Assembly: GCA_017428115.1 (NCBI GenBank) | Contig: JAFRRK010000032.1 | Location: 1 to 63,641, forward strand | Direction of reading: 5' to 3' | DNA from: Bacteroidales bacterium | Lineage (GTDB): Bacteria > Bacteroidota > Bacteroidia > Bacteroidales > P3 | DNA length: 63,641 bases | Shown here: piece after piece, positions 27,196 through 36,640 of the stretch | Position numbering within the stretch: the first letter of the stretch is position 1 | How the letters are laid out: every line of letters begins with the position of its first letter | Translations under genes and position numbers: made by a program | The notes under the pieces: model-generated | What the model saw: the letters and a program-made list of their open reading frames with translations, nothing else | What the model was told of the DNA's origin: nothing | The model's database searches: none

Positions 27196-28290
27196 TTATC
27201 TTACAATAACTTCGAGGACACGGTCAACATCGTCATTTGTCAACTCATGATGAATGGGCAAACAAATAACCTCATTGGCAATGCGGGTAGCATTGGGTAG
27301 GTTTTCGGTAGTGGCACTGGGCAAACCCCGATAAGTGCTAAAAGTGCTTATTAAGGGATAAAAATAACGTCGGCTCATGATGCCATTATCTCGCAAAAGA
27401 TAAAAAAGTTCGTCACGCGTCATGCCATACTCTTCGGCATTGACAAAAATAGGGAAGTAGCTATAATTGTGTCTTACACCAGGCATATCATCGAAGAATC
27501 TAATACCTTTCACCGTACGCAGTGCCTCTCGATAACGCACTGCCACCTGATGGCGCGCCTCGATTGCGGCATCTACCTGACGGAGATTCAAAAGGCCATA
27601 AATGGCGCGCACCTCGTCGAGCTTACTATTGATACCTGGGGCTATCACCTCGGTCTCACTCTCAAAGCCAAAGTTTTTCAAATAGTCAATACGCTGCTTG
27701 GTGGCGGCATCGTGCATCACCATAGCACCTCCCTCCACTGTGTTATATACCTTAGTAGCATGAAAACTGAGAGTGGAAATGTCGCCATACTCCAAGATAG
27801 ACCTCCCGTCAACCTCTACTCCAAAACAATGAGCAGCATCATAGATCACCTTAAGCCCATATTTGTCAGCTATCTGCTGTATACGAACTATATCGCATGG
27901 CTTGCCATAGCAATGCACAGGCATCAATGCCGTAGTACGTGGCGTTATAGCTGCTTCAATCTTGTCGGGGTCCATGCCGCAATTGGCAGGGTCGATATCA
28001 ACAAAGACAGGCTTCAACCCATTCCACCATATACTATGCGTAGTAGCAACAAAACTATAAGGAGTAGTAATCACCTCTCCACTGACACGCAGTGCCTGAA
28101 GAGCAGTCAATAGAGGAAGAGTACCATTAGTGAAAAGGCTGATATATGGAACCTTAAGGTAAGCACACAAAGCCTTCTCCAGCTGCTGGTGAAACTGACC
28201 GTTATTGGTAATCCAGCGGCTCTCCCAAATCTGTTTCAGCATCTGGGTGAATTCGCCCAAGTCAGGCATCAATGGAGAGGTGACGTTCAT
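27196..28290 (-). CDS. DegT/DnrJ/EryC1-type sugar aminotransferase
   Basis: A 364-residue PLP enzyme that transfers an amino group to a keto-sugar nucleotide. The PLP lysine is K180 in SFHATKVYNT, and D151 in YDAAHCFG contacts the cofactor. TNGTLPLLTAL (55-65) is the phosphate-binding part. It resembles the WecE/FdtB branch acting on dTDP-4- or dTDP-3-keto-6-deoxyhexose, but neither a dTDP-sugar dehydratase nor an isomerase is visible in this window. Last gene of the polysaccharide operon, 24 bp from the BY-kinase gene. Confidence 0.9.
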   Translation of the reverse strand: MNVTSPLMPDLGEFTQMLKQIWESRWITNNGQFHQQLEKALCAYLKVPYISLFTNGTLPLLTALQALRVSGEVITTPYSFVATTHSIWWNGLKPVFVDIDPANCGMDPDKIEAAITPRTTALMPVHCYGKPCDIVRIQQIADKYGLKVIYDAAHCFGVEVDGRSILEYGDISTLSFHATKVYNTVEGGAMVMHDAATKQRIDYLKNFGFESETEVIAPGINSKLDEVRAIYGLLNLRQVDAAIEARHQVAVRYREALRTVKGIRFFDDMPGVRHNYSYFPIFVNAEEYGMTRDELFYLLRDNGIMSRRYFYPLISTFSTYRGLPSATTENLPNATRIANEVICLPIHHELTNDDVDRVLEVIVR

Positions 28291-28314
28291 CTTTATAGTA
28301 GAGTGAATTGATGT

Positions 28315-30819
28315 CTATTTACGTTTCCTCGATTTCTTATCGGAGTCACTGTCAGATCCTTCTTCGGCGTCATCGCCATCTTTGCTCATAGTCTCACCGT
28401 AGCCATAACCATAGCCGTAACCGTAGCCATAGCCGTAGCCGTAGCCATAGCCGTAACCGTAACCGTAACCGTAGTTGCGACCATATAGCGGTTGCTTGTC
28501 ATATTTCACATCGTTGAGAATAATGCACATATTGGGGAAGGCACCATCTTTATACAGGCGCTCCACATCAAGCAACATACGCTTGTCGAAATGTCTTGCT
28601 CTAACCATAAAGACGGTATGGTCGGCCACATGTTTCACAATGTCGGTATCAACCACCATGCCGGCAGGCGTGCTGTCGAGAATGATATAATCATAACGGT
28701 CGCGGAGATAGTCCATCAACCTATCGAAAAGTGGTGTGCCCAGCAGTTCGGCAGGGTTGGGGGGCAGCGGTCCCGAGAAGATGGAATCGACACCGCTTGC
28801 TACCACATCGTGCTGAATAAGGCTGTCGATATCCGTCACCTTTTCAGTTAGATAGTTCACAATACCCGGCTTCTTGCGGGAATAGAACAAACGAGTAAGA
28901 GAACCCTTGCGGAGGTCGAGATCCATAATCAGAATCTTCTTATTAGTCAATCCGATACTTGCAGCCAGATTGCTAGTGGTAAACGTTTTACCAGAGCCAG
29001 GCACCAACGAGGAGAATAGCAGCACCTTTGCTTTCCCCGGTTGGCCACCTCCCAAAAATTCAATTTTCGCCCTCAAATGCCTAAAGGATTCTGCAATTCC
29101 GTCATGTTCTTTCTCCGTAATAATAATATGGCGGTCGTCGTCATCAGGAAGGGCAGGAATCTCCGACAGGAACGGCACCGTGGTAGCCGACTCGATATCG
29201 GCATAAGTTTTCACCTGAGTGTCAAACAGTTTCTTCAATAAATAATAAGCAACTGGCACCAGCAGTCCGATAATAGCACCTATAAAAGTCATGTGAGAAG
29301 TATTGGGCGAAACAGGAGTGCGATTGACCGGTGCCGGGTCGATAATCTTGGCATAACCCTCCAGCGACGGTTTGCTAATCATCAGCTCCTCACGACGTGT
29401 AAGCAACGACACATACAATTCCTCTTTGATTTTCTGATTACGCTGCAGCTCGTCAAGATGCAACTGTTGTAGTGGCGCCGTGCGGACCTTTGCTGATGCC
29501 TCGCTAGCGATATTGCGTTCGTTAACAATACGCTGCTCCAACGATGCAATATAGCCCTCCGTCATACTGATAAGGTCCTCGCGCTGCTGGTTCTGGTTTT
29601 CAATAGCACGTGCTGCCGATGGGTTATTCACCGTACCCATCTCCTTATAACGCGCCACAGTCTGCGCATGGCTATTATACTTGCTCAAATAAGAGGCCAC
29701 AACGCCGTTCGAAATCGACCCCATCGGCACCACCTCGGTACCATCACTAGCCTTAATATTCGACAGCAGGTCGCGAGCCATACCCAGCTCGTTCTGCAGA
29801 CGGACAGCCTCATTATCCGAACGCAAACTAGTACTCACATACCCCTGGCCAAAAGAACTTGCCGCCATAAGGTTCGAACTGCTCCGATAGGCAGCAATGG
29901 CCGACTCCTGAGCACCGAGGTCGTTACTTATCACACTGATACGCTCATTGATATAATTGTACGTATCATTAATAATGCGTTTCTTGTCATTCACCGCACC
30001 ATCGTTATAAACCCTAATCACCGTATTAATAAAATCGGCACAACGTTGGGGCGAATAGTCCTTCATATACAAGTTCAAAATAGTGTTACGCTCATCATTG
30101 CGCTTAACAATCAATTTCGAGCGATAGTAGTCAGTCACGGCAGACACATCGCGATGCTCCACAAAAATCACCTGGCCGACCGACTTATCCTCGAACGTCC
30201 AAGTCTTATGAGCCACCAACCTGCCCATCGGAGTCATCACCGGCTTATCATAAGGTATCAGCAGAGAGTGGTGGTTAGGACGACGCAACAGCGCATGATC
30301 CTTGTCCACAATCTTAATCTCGAGATAGTCTGGCAACATAAAGGCAGCCGAGTCAAACTCCAATTCAATTGGAGATATAGCATACAGATTTTTAGTGCGT
30401 TTCAGAAAACGAGTCTCCGTGCTATACACCACATTCAATTTCAACTCCTCTACCGCCTTTTGAATAGTCGATTTAGAGGTGAGAATCATCATCTCATTGT
30501 TGATCGTACTAGAATAGAACGAACGCAAGCCCAAAGCATTTTTTATTGACAACTCACGTGTATCATTATCACTAATACCCAAATCATTGCCACTACGGAT
30601 TAATATTTTGGCCTGACTCTGATAAATCTTATCTTGACGGCGCGCCACAAAGTTGGCAATCAGACCGCCCACAACAGCAAAGATCAATAGCCAGTGGATA
30701 TTGCGCAACAATAGGAACACCAAGTCCTTGATGTGAAAAGAAACTGACTGTTTCTCATCCAAAAACGACAGATTTGTGTAATTCGGTGTCGGATTAGCGT
30801 TGTTAGAAGTACTGTCCAT
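28315..30819 (-). CDS. Polysaccharide co-polymerase / BY-kinase (Wzc-like)
   Basis: An 834-residue inner-membrane protein controlling chain export. A Wzz domain follows the first membrane helix (about 38-58). Next is a long periplasmic coiled-coil region, a second helix (about 508-528) and a cytoplasmic tyrosine autokinase with Walker A VPGSGKTFTTS (about 604-614), Walker A' MDLDLRKGSL and Walker B YIILDSTP. The C-terminus carries 13 consecutive Tyr-Gly pairs and then an acidic/basic tail. Such Tyr clusters are the autophosphorylation sites of BY-kinases. It works with the OPX lipoprotein encoded just upstream. Confidence 0.93.
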   Translation of the reverse strand: MDSTSNNANPTPNYTNLSFLDEKQSVSFHIKDLVFLLLRNIHWLLIFAVVGGLIANFVARRQDKIYQSQAKILIRSGNDLGISDNDTRELSIKNALGLRSFYSSTINNEMMILTSKSTIQKAVEELKLNVVYSTETRFLKRTKNLYAISPIELEFDSAAFMLPDYLEIKIVDKDHALLRRPNHHSLLIPYDKPVMTPMGRLVAHKTWTFEDKSVGQVIFVEHRDVSAVTDYYRSKLIVKRNDERNTILNLYMKDYSPQRCADFINTVIRVYNDGAVNDKKRIINDTYNYINERISVISNDLGAQESAIAAYRSSSNLMAASSFGQGYVSTSLRSDNEAVRLQNELGMARDLLSNIKASDGTEVVPMGSISNGVVASYLSKYNSHAQTVARYKEMGTVNNPSAARAIENQNQQREDLISMTEGYIASLEQRIVNERNIASEASAKVRTAPLQQLHLDELQRNQKIKEELYVSLLTRREELMISKPSLEGYAKIIDPAPVNRTPVSPNTSHMTFIGAIIGLLVPVAYYLLKKLFDTQVKTYADIESATTVPFLSEIPALPDDDDRHIIITEKEHDGIAESFRHLRAKIEFLGGGQPGKAKVLLFSSLVPGSGKTFTTSNLAASIGLTNKKILIMDLDLRKGSLTRLFYSRKKPGIVNYLTEKVTDIDSLIQHDVVASGVDSIFSGPLPPNPAELLGTPLFDRLMDYLRDRYDYIILDSTPAGMVVDTDIVKHVADHTVFMVRARHFDKRMLLDVERLYKDGAFPNMCIILNDVKYDKQPLYGRNYGYGYGYGYGYGYGYGYGYGYGYGYGETMSKDGDDAEEGSDSDSDKKSRKRK
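28396..28473. repeat. Hexanucleotide repeat encoding (Tyr-Gly)13
   Basis: Thirteen 6-bp units, each a variant of (A/G)CC-(G/A)TA on the plus strand, encode alternating Gly and Tyr in the BY-kinase tail. Third-position variation shows it is not a perfect microsatellite. Gain or loss of units would keep the frame and change the number of phosphorylatable tyrosines. Confidence 0.9.
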
Positions 30820-30855
30820 ATCGATATCCTTTCTTATTAGTTACTCTATTATAAA

Positions 30856-31635
30856 TTAATCTTTCGGTTTGAGATAACCCACTACGGTAACAAAAAATGT
30901 CAACGTAGACAAACCCACCGACAGCCAGGAAGCGAAATTTCTTGCCTCACGTCGTGGAGTTTCCTTTGTATAGTTCTGAGTGATAATAAAGTCGTTTTGC
31001 TGCAACATAAAGAACGGATCTTGGAACACCGACGACGAACGTGGGTCCAAATAACGCATCACCATCTTACCATCCACTTCGCGCATAACACCTATCTTAT
31101 TGCGGCTAGTGTACGCATTCAAACCGCCAGCCAAAGCCAAAGCCTCCAAAAAGGTGCAACGCTCGTTGCTGATAGTGATAGCCTTACCTCCCTCTGCACC
31201 AAGGAAGAATATCTTAAAGTTTGAAAACCGAACCACCACCACAGCATCGGTCAGCAAACTATTGTTTACCAACATATGGCTGATGCTATCCTGCAGCTCC
31301 AATCGTGTCAGACCCGACACATGTAGCGTTCCCAACACGGGAAACTGAATATTGCCGTTCACGTCCACCAAGTAAGCACCACGGCGATATGAGGTATACG
31401 AACTAGTAGAGAATGAGCTTAGATTAAAAGGTTTCGCCAACTCCTCTTCAGATGAGAATACATAAATATCCAACTCATCATAGGGGCAGATACGCGCCTG
31501 GAATGCATTCTCAAGCTCAATTTGAGTCCCGTGCCGCATGTCCTGAAGATAGTTCACCTCGCCTGGTGTAAGGCATGAGGCGAACAGCAACACCGCCAAC
31601 AACGCGGCAGATAGTAACTTACATACTCTTTTCAT
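30856..31635 (-). CDS. Polysaccharide export lipoprotein (Wza-like OPX)
   Basis: A 259-residue outer-membrane lipoprotein (lipobox LFASC, Cys21) with a Poly_export domain (YDELDIYVFSSEEELAKPFN) and an SLBB domain (FPVLGTLHVSGLTRLELQDS). The C-terminal hydrophobic helix (SVGLSTLTFFVTVVGYL) fits the short Bacteroidota form. It forms the exit channel for the polymer with the BY-kinase as partner. The gene lies 36 bp upstream of the kinase gene. Confidence 0.92.
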   Translation of the reverse strand: MKRVCKLLSAALLAVLLFASCLTPGEVNYLQDMRHGTQIELENAFQARICPYDELDIYVFSSEEELAKPFNLSSFSTSSYTSYRRGAYLVDVNGNIQFPVLGTLHVSGLTRLELQDSISHMLVNNSLLTDAVVVVRFSNFKIFFLGAEGGKAITISNERCTFLEALALAGGLNAYTSRNKIGVMREVDGKMVMRYLDPRSSSVFQDPFFMLQQNDFIITQNYTKETPRREARNFASWLSVGLSTLTFFVTVVGYLKPKD

Positions 31636-31704
31636 AATATAATAATAAGATTGATTAATAACGAATAATTAGTTTTTTTATTGTTTTTTAAGCCAGGTTT
31701 TTTA

Positions 31705-31909
31705 CAAAAGTTTGACAAGTCATTGCCTTCAAGATAACACTCCATCACTTCTTTCTTCCCCCCATTGGACTTCATTGAGTGACAATGGTCTAAATGTCTG
31801 TTTGAAGTTTGTTCTACGATTTTCAGACGGAGAGCAAACAATCAACAAATGGATAAGGAGAATAGTAATTACGGAGCTTCATGGTTTTATCTTAGCTGTC
31901 AAACCTAAA
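31705..31909. repeat. Terminal-inverted-repeat element A
   Basis: This fills most of the 327-bp gap between the OPX and NodB-like genes. The left end CAAAAGTTTGACAAGT and a right end containing TGTCAAAC (31897-31904) form inverted ends, with an 8-bp perfect core GTTTGACA/TGTCAAAC. The interior resembles 59999-60204 along most of its length (shared TTGTTCTACGAT, CATGG-TTTA and related blocks). No intact coding frame is present; it looks like a small non-autonomous element or a decayed remnant. Confidence 0.65.
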
Positions 31910-31962
31910 TAATAAGAAATAGCCAAAACGATGAGAACGACCGTCAAGTTGAGAGGTCATTA

Positions 31963-32712
31963 TTACTCTCTATTTCGCCCTACAAGCACTCGTTTTACAC
32001 AATTTTTTACGGTCTGGGTGCAATATTCCTGTATGTAGCCAAAACCAAAGGGTTCCCACCGCTGGGGATGAGTAGTTATAAGCATTGCGTATTGCGAAGT
32101 GAGAAGGGGTGAACGTGGATTGTCCAACTGAGCAATAATGTCATCAGTAGAATGGAATACCAATCCCTGCCGTTCCCATTGCTCCTGAAAGTTTGGTACC
32201 TTGTCGCGCACACTCACTCGATAGCCGTCCCATCGCCTGCCAGTGTCTGTAATATATAGCGTTCGACTAAAATCGGTATCGAGATAAGGTTCGTATACTA
32301 TACCTAGTGCATGATAGTCATAGTGTTTCCATAAATCTTTGCTATCATAGGGACTGCGAGGGGAGCCATGCATGCAGATAGTATCGACAGGTACCAATAA
32401 TCGTAGTTTTGCCAAATTGTCGCAAAAATCACGATATGCCGCCTCCATATTTCCCCCGCAAGTGGTGAGCGACTCATAATGATACCCAATCGTATGCCCC
32501 ATGCCTGCTATCTCCTTGATGATATGCTCGTCAAAGCTTTCTGGCACCATTCGAAAATAATAGGTGGCCTTCAGCTGCAGCCCATGTTCAATACGGGCTG
32601 TACGCAACGAATTTTGAGGTTTCAGATCCACATCGTGACGTAGCTGAAAGTGAATTCCACTACGCTTCAAGGCGGTCAGCAACTGGACATATTTTTGAAT
32701 AGTAAAATCCAT
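31963..32712 (-). CDS. NodB-like polysaccharide deacetylase-fold protein
   Basis: A 249-residue protein with a divergent polysaccharide-deacetylase barrel. Candidate metal ligands are Asp in LRHDVDLKP (about 24-32) and His in GHTIGYHYES (about 80-90), with a further MHGSPRSPYDS. It may remove N- or O-acetyl groups from sugar residues of the polymer or its precursors. It starts 6 bp after the DUF354 stop. A second NodB-type gene is at 42448. Confidence 0.7.
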   Translation of the reverse strand: MDFTIQKYVQLLTALKRSGIHFQLRHDVDLKPQNSLRTARIEHGLQLKATYYFRMVPESFDEHIIKEIAGMGHTIGYHYESLTTCGGNMEAAYRDFCDNLAKLRLLVPVDTICMHGSPRSPYDSKDLWKHYDYHALGIVYEPYLDTDFSRTLYITDTGRRWDGYRVSVRDKVPNFQEQWERQGLVFHSTDDIIAQLDNPRSPLLTSQYAMLITTHPQRWEPFGFGYIQEYCTQTVKNCVKRVLVGRNRE

Positions 32713-32718
32713 AGTCCA

Positions 32719-33741
32719 TCAAATATTCTCTAATAGGTCAACTATCTGCGCATTAATATCACCCACCTGATTGTAATATGCCTCACGCTTCTGTAGCCAT
32801 TCGTTCTTCTGGGAGTGTTGCGCGAATTGACGTGCCAGAACTATCGCATCGGTTGGGGAGGCTATATTGCGCAACAGGCCGTAACGATCTTGCAGTACAA
32901 CAAAGTTAGACATATCGTTCGGTCCCACAAACGAATTGGAGCGGATGGCCGGGGTGCCTAAGAGGGCTGCCTCGGCTGCCATAGTCTGCGAATCTCCCAC
33001 ATATAAGTCGGCAAAACTCAACACATCGTGAATCAATGAAGCGGGAGTGGGTAGTTTATACTTCTTCAAATGGTCTGGAAGCTCTTTCTCGGACGATATA
33101 TATACCGTCATACTCTTTGCAATTTCCTCCACCAACACCTGTTTCTCTTCGCTGCTGAAACCGCTATTGCCAACATCGTGATTGGCGAACCAACCCACAA
33201 AACGCAACACTGCATAAGGGCGCTTCAATCCATACTCTTCTACGACAGAGGGGTTGGGGGTGAATACTTGTGGGGCTAAATAGCAATCCTCAAATATACC
33301 TGCCACACGGAGATGCTTCTTGCCATAGTCCAACTGAAACGACTGAGGGGTGACCACCTTGGTACATAGCGGAACCACATATCTGTTGGTCAATTTAACC
33401 ACCTCAGAGTCAGGAAAGATGACCGACTTCCTATGTGTGAGCCAAGCAATGAACGTTCCATACCAAGAGCCTTTCGACACAATGACATCCGGATGGAAAT
33501 GACGCACGATAGAGAGGTAATTCTTAAGAATCCCGAATGTCCCCAATATCTTGGCCAACATTTTCTTACTATGTTTTCCAAAGATAGTGTAATCGACGCC
33601 TTCTTCCTTCAAGACTTGAAGCAGCACATCTTTGTCCCGAGCCAATACCAACAGGCTATGACCGTCTGCAGCCAATGTATGCATAACGCTCCTAAACTGA
33701 TAGTAATGCTTAGGATGGTTGAGCTCAAAAATATATCTCAT
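32719..33741 (-). CDS. DUF354 glycosyltransferase-fold protein
   Basis: A 340-residue protein of the DUF354 family, related in fold to UDP-GlcNAc 2-epimerases and GT-B glycosyltransferases and common in capsule loci. It starts MRYIFELNHPKHYYQF, with a histidine-rich N-terminal strand, and has a GDSQTMAAEAALLGTPAIRS segment typical of the nucleotide-binding side. The start overlaps the stop of the acetyltransferase gene (ATGA, 33738-33741). The exact reaction is unknown. Confidence 0.8.
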   Translation of the reverse strand: MRYIFELNHPKHYYQFRSVMHTLAADGHSLLVLARDKDVLLQVLKEEGVDYTIFGKHSKKMLAKILGTFGILKNYLSIVRHFHPDVIVSKGSWYGTFIAWLTHRKSVIFPDSEVVKLTNRYVVPLCTKVVTPQSFQLDYGKKHLRVAGIFEDCYLAPQVFTPNPSVVEEYGLKRPYAVLRFVGWFANHDVGNSGFSSEEKQVLVEEIAKSMTVYISSEKELPDHLKKYKLPTPASLIHDVLSFADLYVGDSQTMAAEAALLGTPAIRSNSFVGPNDMSNFVVLQDRYGLLRNIASPTDAIVLARQFAQHSQKNEWLQKREAYYNQVGDINAQIVDLLENI

Positions 33742-34238
33742 TGTTTGTTCTGTTCCTTGTCCCCAAATGTTCTAATCACTTTTGCAGGCGAGCCTACGGC
33801 CACACAATAAGGGGGTATGTCGTGAGTGACAACGCTGTGGGCACCGATCACTGCGCCCTCGCCTATTGTAACGCCGGGCATAATAATGGCACCAATGCCG
33901 ATGTGAGCCCCATCCTTAATCACCACACGGCCCAACTTGAAGGGGCAGTCGATGGCATACATTCCCGGCCGATAATTGGTGAGGTCACGCTGGTGGCAGA
34001 TGATTACCACACCTTGCGTTATGCCTACACCCTTACCAATCTCTATTAGCTGGGGGCTATGGTCGTCCAAGTAGGCGCCTCTACAGATATGTGTTTTTTT
34101 ACCCACCTTCACACCCCGCATACGGTGGCACGCCACAGTGACAAAATAGGGGAATGTGAAATTGGTCAAAATGGATAGGAAACGAATCCAGACACCCTTG
34201 ATTATCGCTAAGGGTGAGCGTTGGTCAAAATTTGGCAT
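33738..34238 (-). CDS. Hexapeptide-repeat O-acetyltransferase (WcaF/LacA-type)
   Basis: A 166-residue left-handed beta-helix acyltransferase, probably acetyl-CoA-dependent. Hexapeptide turns are seen in IEIGKGVGITQGVVI, VVIKDGAHIGIGAIIMPG and VTIGEGAVIGAHSVV, with the C-terminal signature VAVGSPAKVIR. A His in the loop ICHQRD is a candidate catalytic residue. It likely O-acetylates a sugar of the polymer. It overlaps DUF354. Confidence 0.87.
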   Translation of the reverse strand: MPNFDQRSPLAIIKGVWIRFLSILTNFTFPYFVTVACHRMRGVKVGKKTHICRGAYLDDHSPQLIEIGKGVGITQGVVIICHQRDLTNYRPGMYAIDCPFKLGRVVIKDGAHIGIGAIIMPGVTIGEGAVIGAHSVVTHDIPPYCVAVGSPAKVIRTFGDKEQNKQ

Positions 34239-34298
34239 AGTACAATGTATGAATAATTAAAATAGTTTGTTACAATAAACACATCGTTAACTAGGGGG

Positions 34299-35699
34299 TC
34301 ATCCTTCCCGCCTGTAATCCGACACACAATAATCCTCCTTGCCCGAGGGCAGGCATGGGATGTCATCCACCAGCCTTAATTCCACCTTTGAGCCTACAAA
34401 ATGATTCTGATAATTGGTCACCACATAGTCGAACTGCTCCTTAGGCTCCGAGGGGTCTTTGAGTTTCAATAGTATGCAGATATCTCCATTAGCGTCTTGT
34501 CTGATCTGAAATTTGTCTATCTTGTTGTATATCTTCTGATATTCAACATTATGATAGTCCAATTCAGGATAGAACATCATAGGAAGTACCGTTGGCGATA
34601 TGGGCACCCCCTGCTTATTATACATCAGTTTGCCTGCCCTTCCCATCACCTCACCAATCAGTCTGGTTTGACGTCCGCACGAGCACTTCTCACTTTTCAT
34701 GTATGCCATATCACCCACAGAGTAACGAAGAAACGGGAAGACATAGTTGTCCAAGTCAGTCGAGCACACAAACCCCGTTTCACCCACCGGCAGAGGGTTG
34801 CCCTCTTTGTCGGTTATCTCTATTATGCAAGACTCCTCAGTGATATGGAAGCCCTCTCTCTTGGAACACTCGTGCGACAGTATGCCACCGTCTCCTGCTC
34901 CGTAAGCATCATATACTGGTGCTTGGAACACCTCCTCCAGCTTGCGCCTATATTCGGGCATCAGCACTTCGCCAGTGGTAAGTACAACCTTAATGGGGCA
35001 TACTGGAAGTCCCATTTTTTCGATATATCTTGCTAAGATATAGAGCGAAGAGCCATACCCTCTTATCGCCTGAGGTTTCAACTTCATCAGTTCCACATAA
35101 TTGCGATGCATACCCTCGTCAGTGACATCTGCGCTACTATACTTATAATTGCGCATAATCACGCGATCGTAGAGCCCTTTAAACGACAGCAACTGTTTTT
35201 TCTTATTAATAGAACTTCCCCCGAGCGAAAAAATCTTGTCGCCAAGATGCAGCCCATACCATTCCCAAGCACGAAGGGTAGAAGCCTTCCAGCTGCTCCA
35301 CTCGTCCCAGTCGGTACAGAACTTCAGCGGCATACCCGTACTACCCCCAGTCGAAGACTTACGTATGCGCTTGCTACTGATTGCCGTACTAAAGAGGTCG
35401 TCGTAGTTGTCACGAATAATCTGCTTGGTGAGCACTGGCAGCCGCACCAAGTCATCGCGTGTTTTAATCTGCTCAGGGCTGATAGCATGTGAGTCGAACA
35501 GACGTTTATAGTACGGCACTGTATTGTAACAATGCTTCACCAGCCGTTGCAACTTACTGTCCTGAATAGCCCGTATTTCCAATTCTGAAAGCATGTCGCG
35601 GCTACGCATCTCCTTATACTTCGCCACCACGCTGCTGCCATACACTAGGTCGCCGAGTGGTAGGAAAAGGTATCGGTCAAGGTAATTATAGAGAGTCAT
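34299..35699 (-). CDS. CapK/PaaK-like adenylate-forming ligase
   Basis: A 466-residue protein of the phenylacetate-CoA ligase (PaaK) family, of which CapK-type members occur in capsule loci. The ATP-binding loop is SSTGGSTGMPLKF (about 115-127). Other motifs are YDAYGAGDGGILSHEC and a C-terminal acidic region. It should activate a carboxylic acid as acyl-adenylate for transfer to a thiol or sugar. Its partner may be one of the two carrier proteins of this locus, which is inference. It overlaps the GT4 gene by 14 bp. Confidence 0.85.
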   Translation of the reverse strand: MTLYNYLDRYLFLPLGDLVYGSSVVAKYKEMRSRDMLSELEIRAIQDSKLQRLVKHCYNTVPYYKRLFDSHAISPEQIKTRDDLVRLPVLTKQIIRDNYDDLFSTAISSKRIRKSSTGGSTGMPLKFCTDWDEWSSWKASTLRAWEWYGLHLGDKIFSLGGSSINKKKQLLSFKGLYDRVIMRNYKYSSADVTDEGMHRNYVELMKLKPQAIRGYGSSLYILARYIEKMGLPVCPIKVVLTTGEVLMPEYRRKLEEVFQAPVYDAYGAGDGGILSHECSKREGFHITEESCIIEITDKEGNPLPVGETGFVCSTDLDNYVFPFLRYSVGDMAYMKSEKCSCGRQTRLIGEVMGRAGKLMYNKQGVPISPTVLPMMFYPELDYHNVEYQKIYNKIDKFQIRQDANGDICILLKLKDPSEPKEQFDYVVTNYQNHFVGSKVELRLVDDIPCLPSGKEDYCVSDYRREG

Positions 35700-36615
35700 A
35701 TATCGTCTTTATTTTTTCTGCTACATCATGGGTTGTCAGTCCTAGCGACACAATTCTTTCTCTTCCTTTCGTACGGTCACCAAATGCTATCGCCGAGCGT
35801 ATGCCTTCGCTTAGCGCATCCACATCGCCAAATGGTGCCACCACGGTGCCAGGAATGCCACCCGTCACCCACTGCACATCGCCCACATCTGTGGTGACTA
35901 CCGGGCAGTTGCACGCCATAGCTTCTTTCACTACATTAGGTGATCCCTCGCATACCGATGTCAACAACAACAAATCAGCGGCACACATATATTCCACCAT
36001 CTCATCGTGACTCTTATCAAACACCGGATATAATATCACATGCTCATCATCCAAACGTTCAACCGCTTTTTGGGCTAATGGGAATCTCTTCTCGCTACGT
36101 GACGGATTCGAACACCATATCACATACTTCTTGCCATCCTCAAATCCGCAATGCTCACGCGCCGTCTTATTGTCGACCAACGCAAACTGTTCTAGGTTCA
36201 CACCGTTAGGCACTATGGGCAAATCCATACCCAATTGGCTGGCGGTACGCTGTGATTTCACCAGGGTCGCGTCCCACACATGTTTGATAAAGAAACGCAC
36301 CCACCTCAATTTAAACGAAGGTCTTGGGAAACTCCCCAATATCGAGACCACCACCTTGCTCCTAGTCCCACACGTTGCCAAGGCGGCAACAACTCCACAC
36401 ACTGAATAATGGGCATGCACCACCTCGGGGCGCTCTTTACGTACCAGCTTGTGCAATTGAACTATTGCCTTAGCGTAGGCCTTCCAGCCTTTGCCCTTCA
36501 CTGGAAAAAGAAGCATGTCAAGCCCTTCGCGACGCAACGACTCATACTGCGAGCGAACAAAGGGACTCACCGTCCCTACCGACTTGTTGCCACTAGCCAC
36601 AAAAATAACCTTCAT
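35686..36615 (-). CDS. GT4-family glycosyltransferase
   Basis: A 309-residue GT-B enzyme. The N-terminal strand is MKVIFVASGN; the C-terminal domain has the GT4 signature VCEGSPNVVKEAMACNCPVV with Glu residues that bind the donor nucleotide. The start ATG 36613-36615 is favoured because GGAGG lies 8 bases upstream; an ATG four codons earlier would place that site inside the gene. It adds one sugar of the repeat unit; donor unknown. Confidence 0.9.
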   Translation of the reverse strand: MKVIFVASGNKSVGTVSPFVRSQYESLRREGLDMLLFPVKGKGWKAYAKAIVQLHKLVRKERPEVVHAHYSVCGVVAALATCGTRSKVVVSILGSFPRPSFKLRWVRFFIKHVWDATLVKSQRTASQLGMDLPIVPNGVNLEQFALVDNKTAREHCGFEDGKKYVIWCSNPSRSEKRFPLAQKAVERLDDEHVILYPVFDKSHDEMVEYMCAADLLLLTSVCEGSPNVVKEAMACNCPVVTTDVGDVQWVTGGIPGTVVAPFGDVDALSEGIRSAIAFGDRTKGRERIVSLGLTTHDVAEKIKTIYDSL

Positions 36616-36640
36616 GATAACCTCCAATGGTTGTTAGTTG

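Noticed and set aside
29668-30549. A long plus-strand open frame of nearly 300 codons opposite the BY-kinase gene.
   Set aside because: It is the antisense shadow of a well-supported Wzc-like gene, has no recognisable domain and no promoter or ribosome-binding site.
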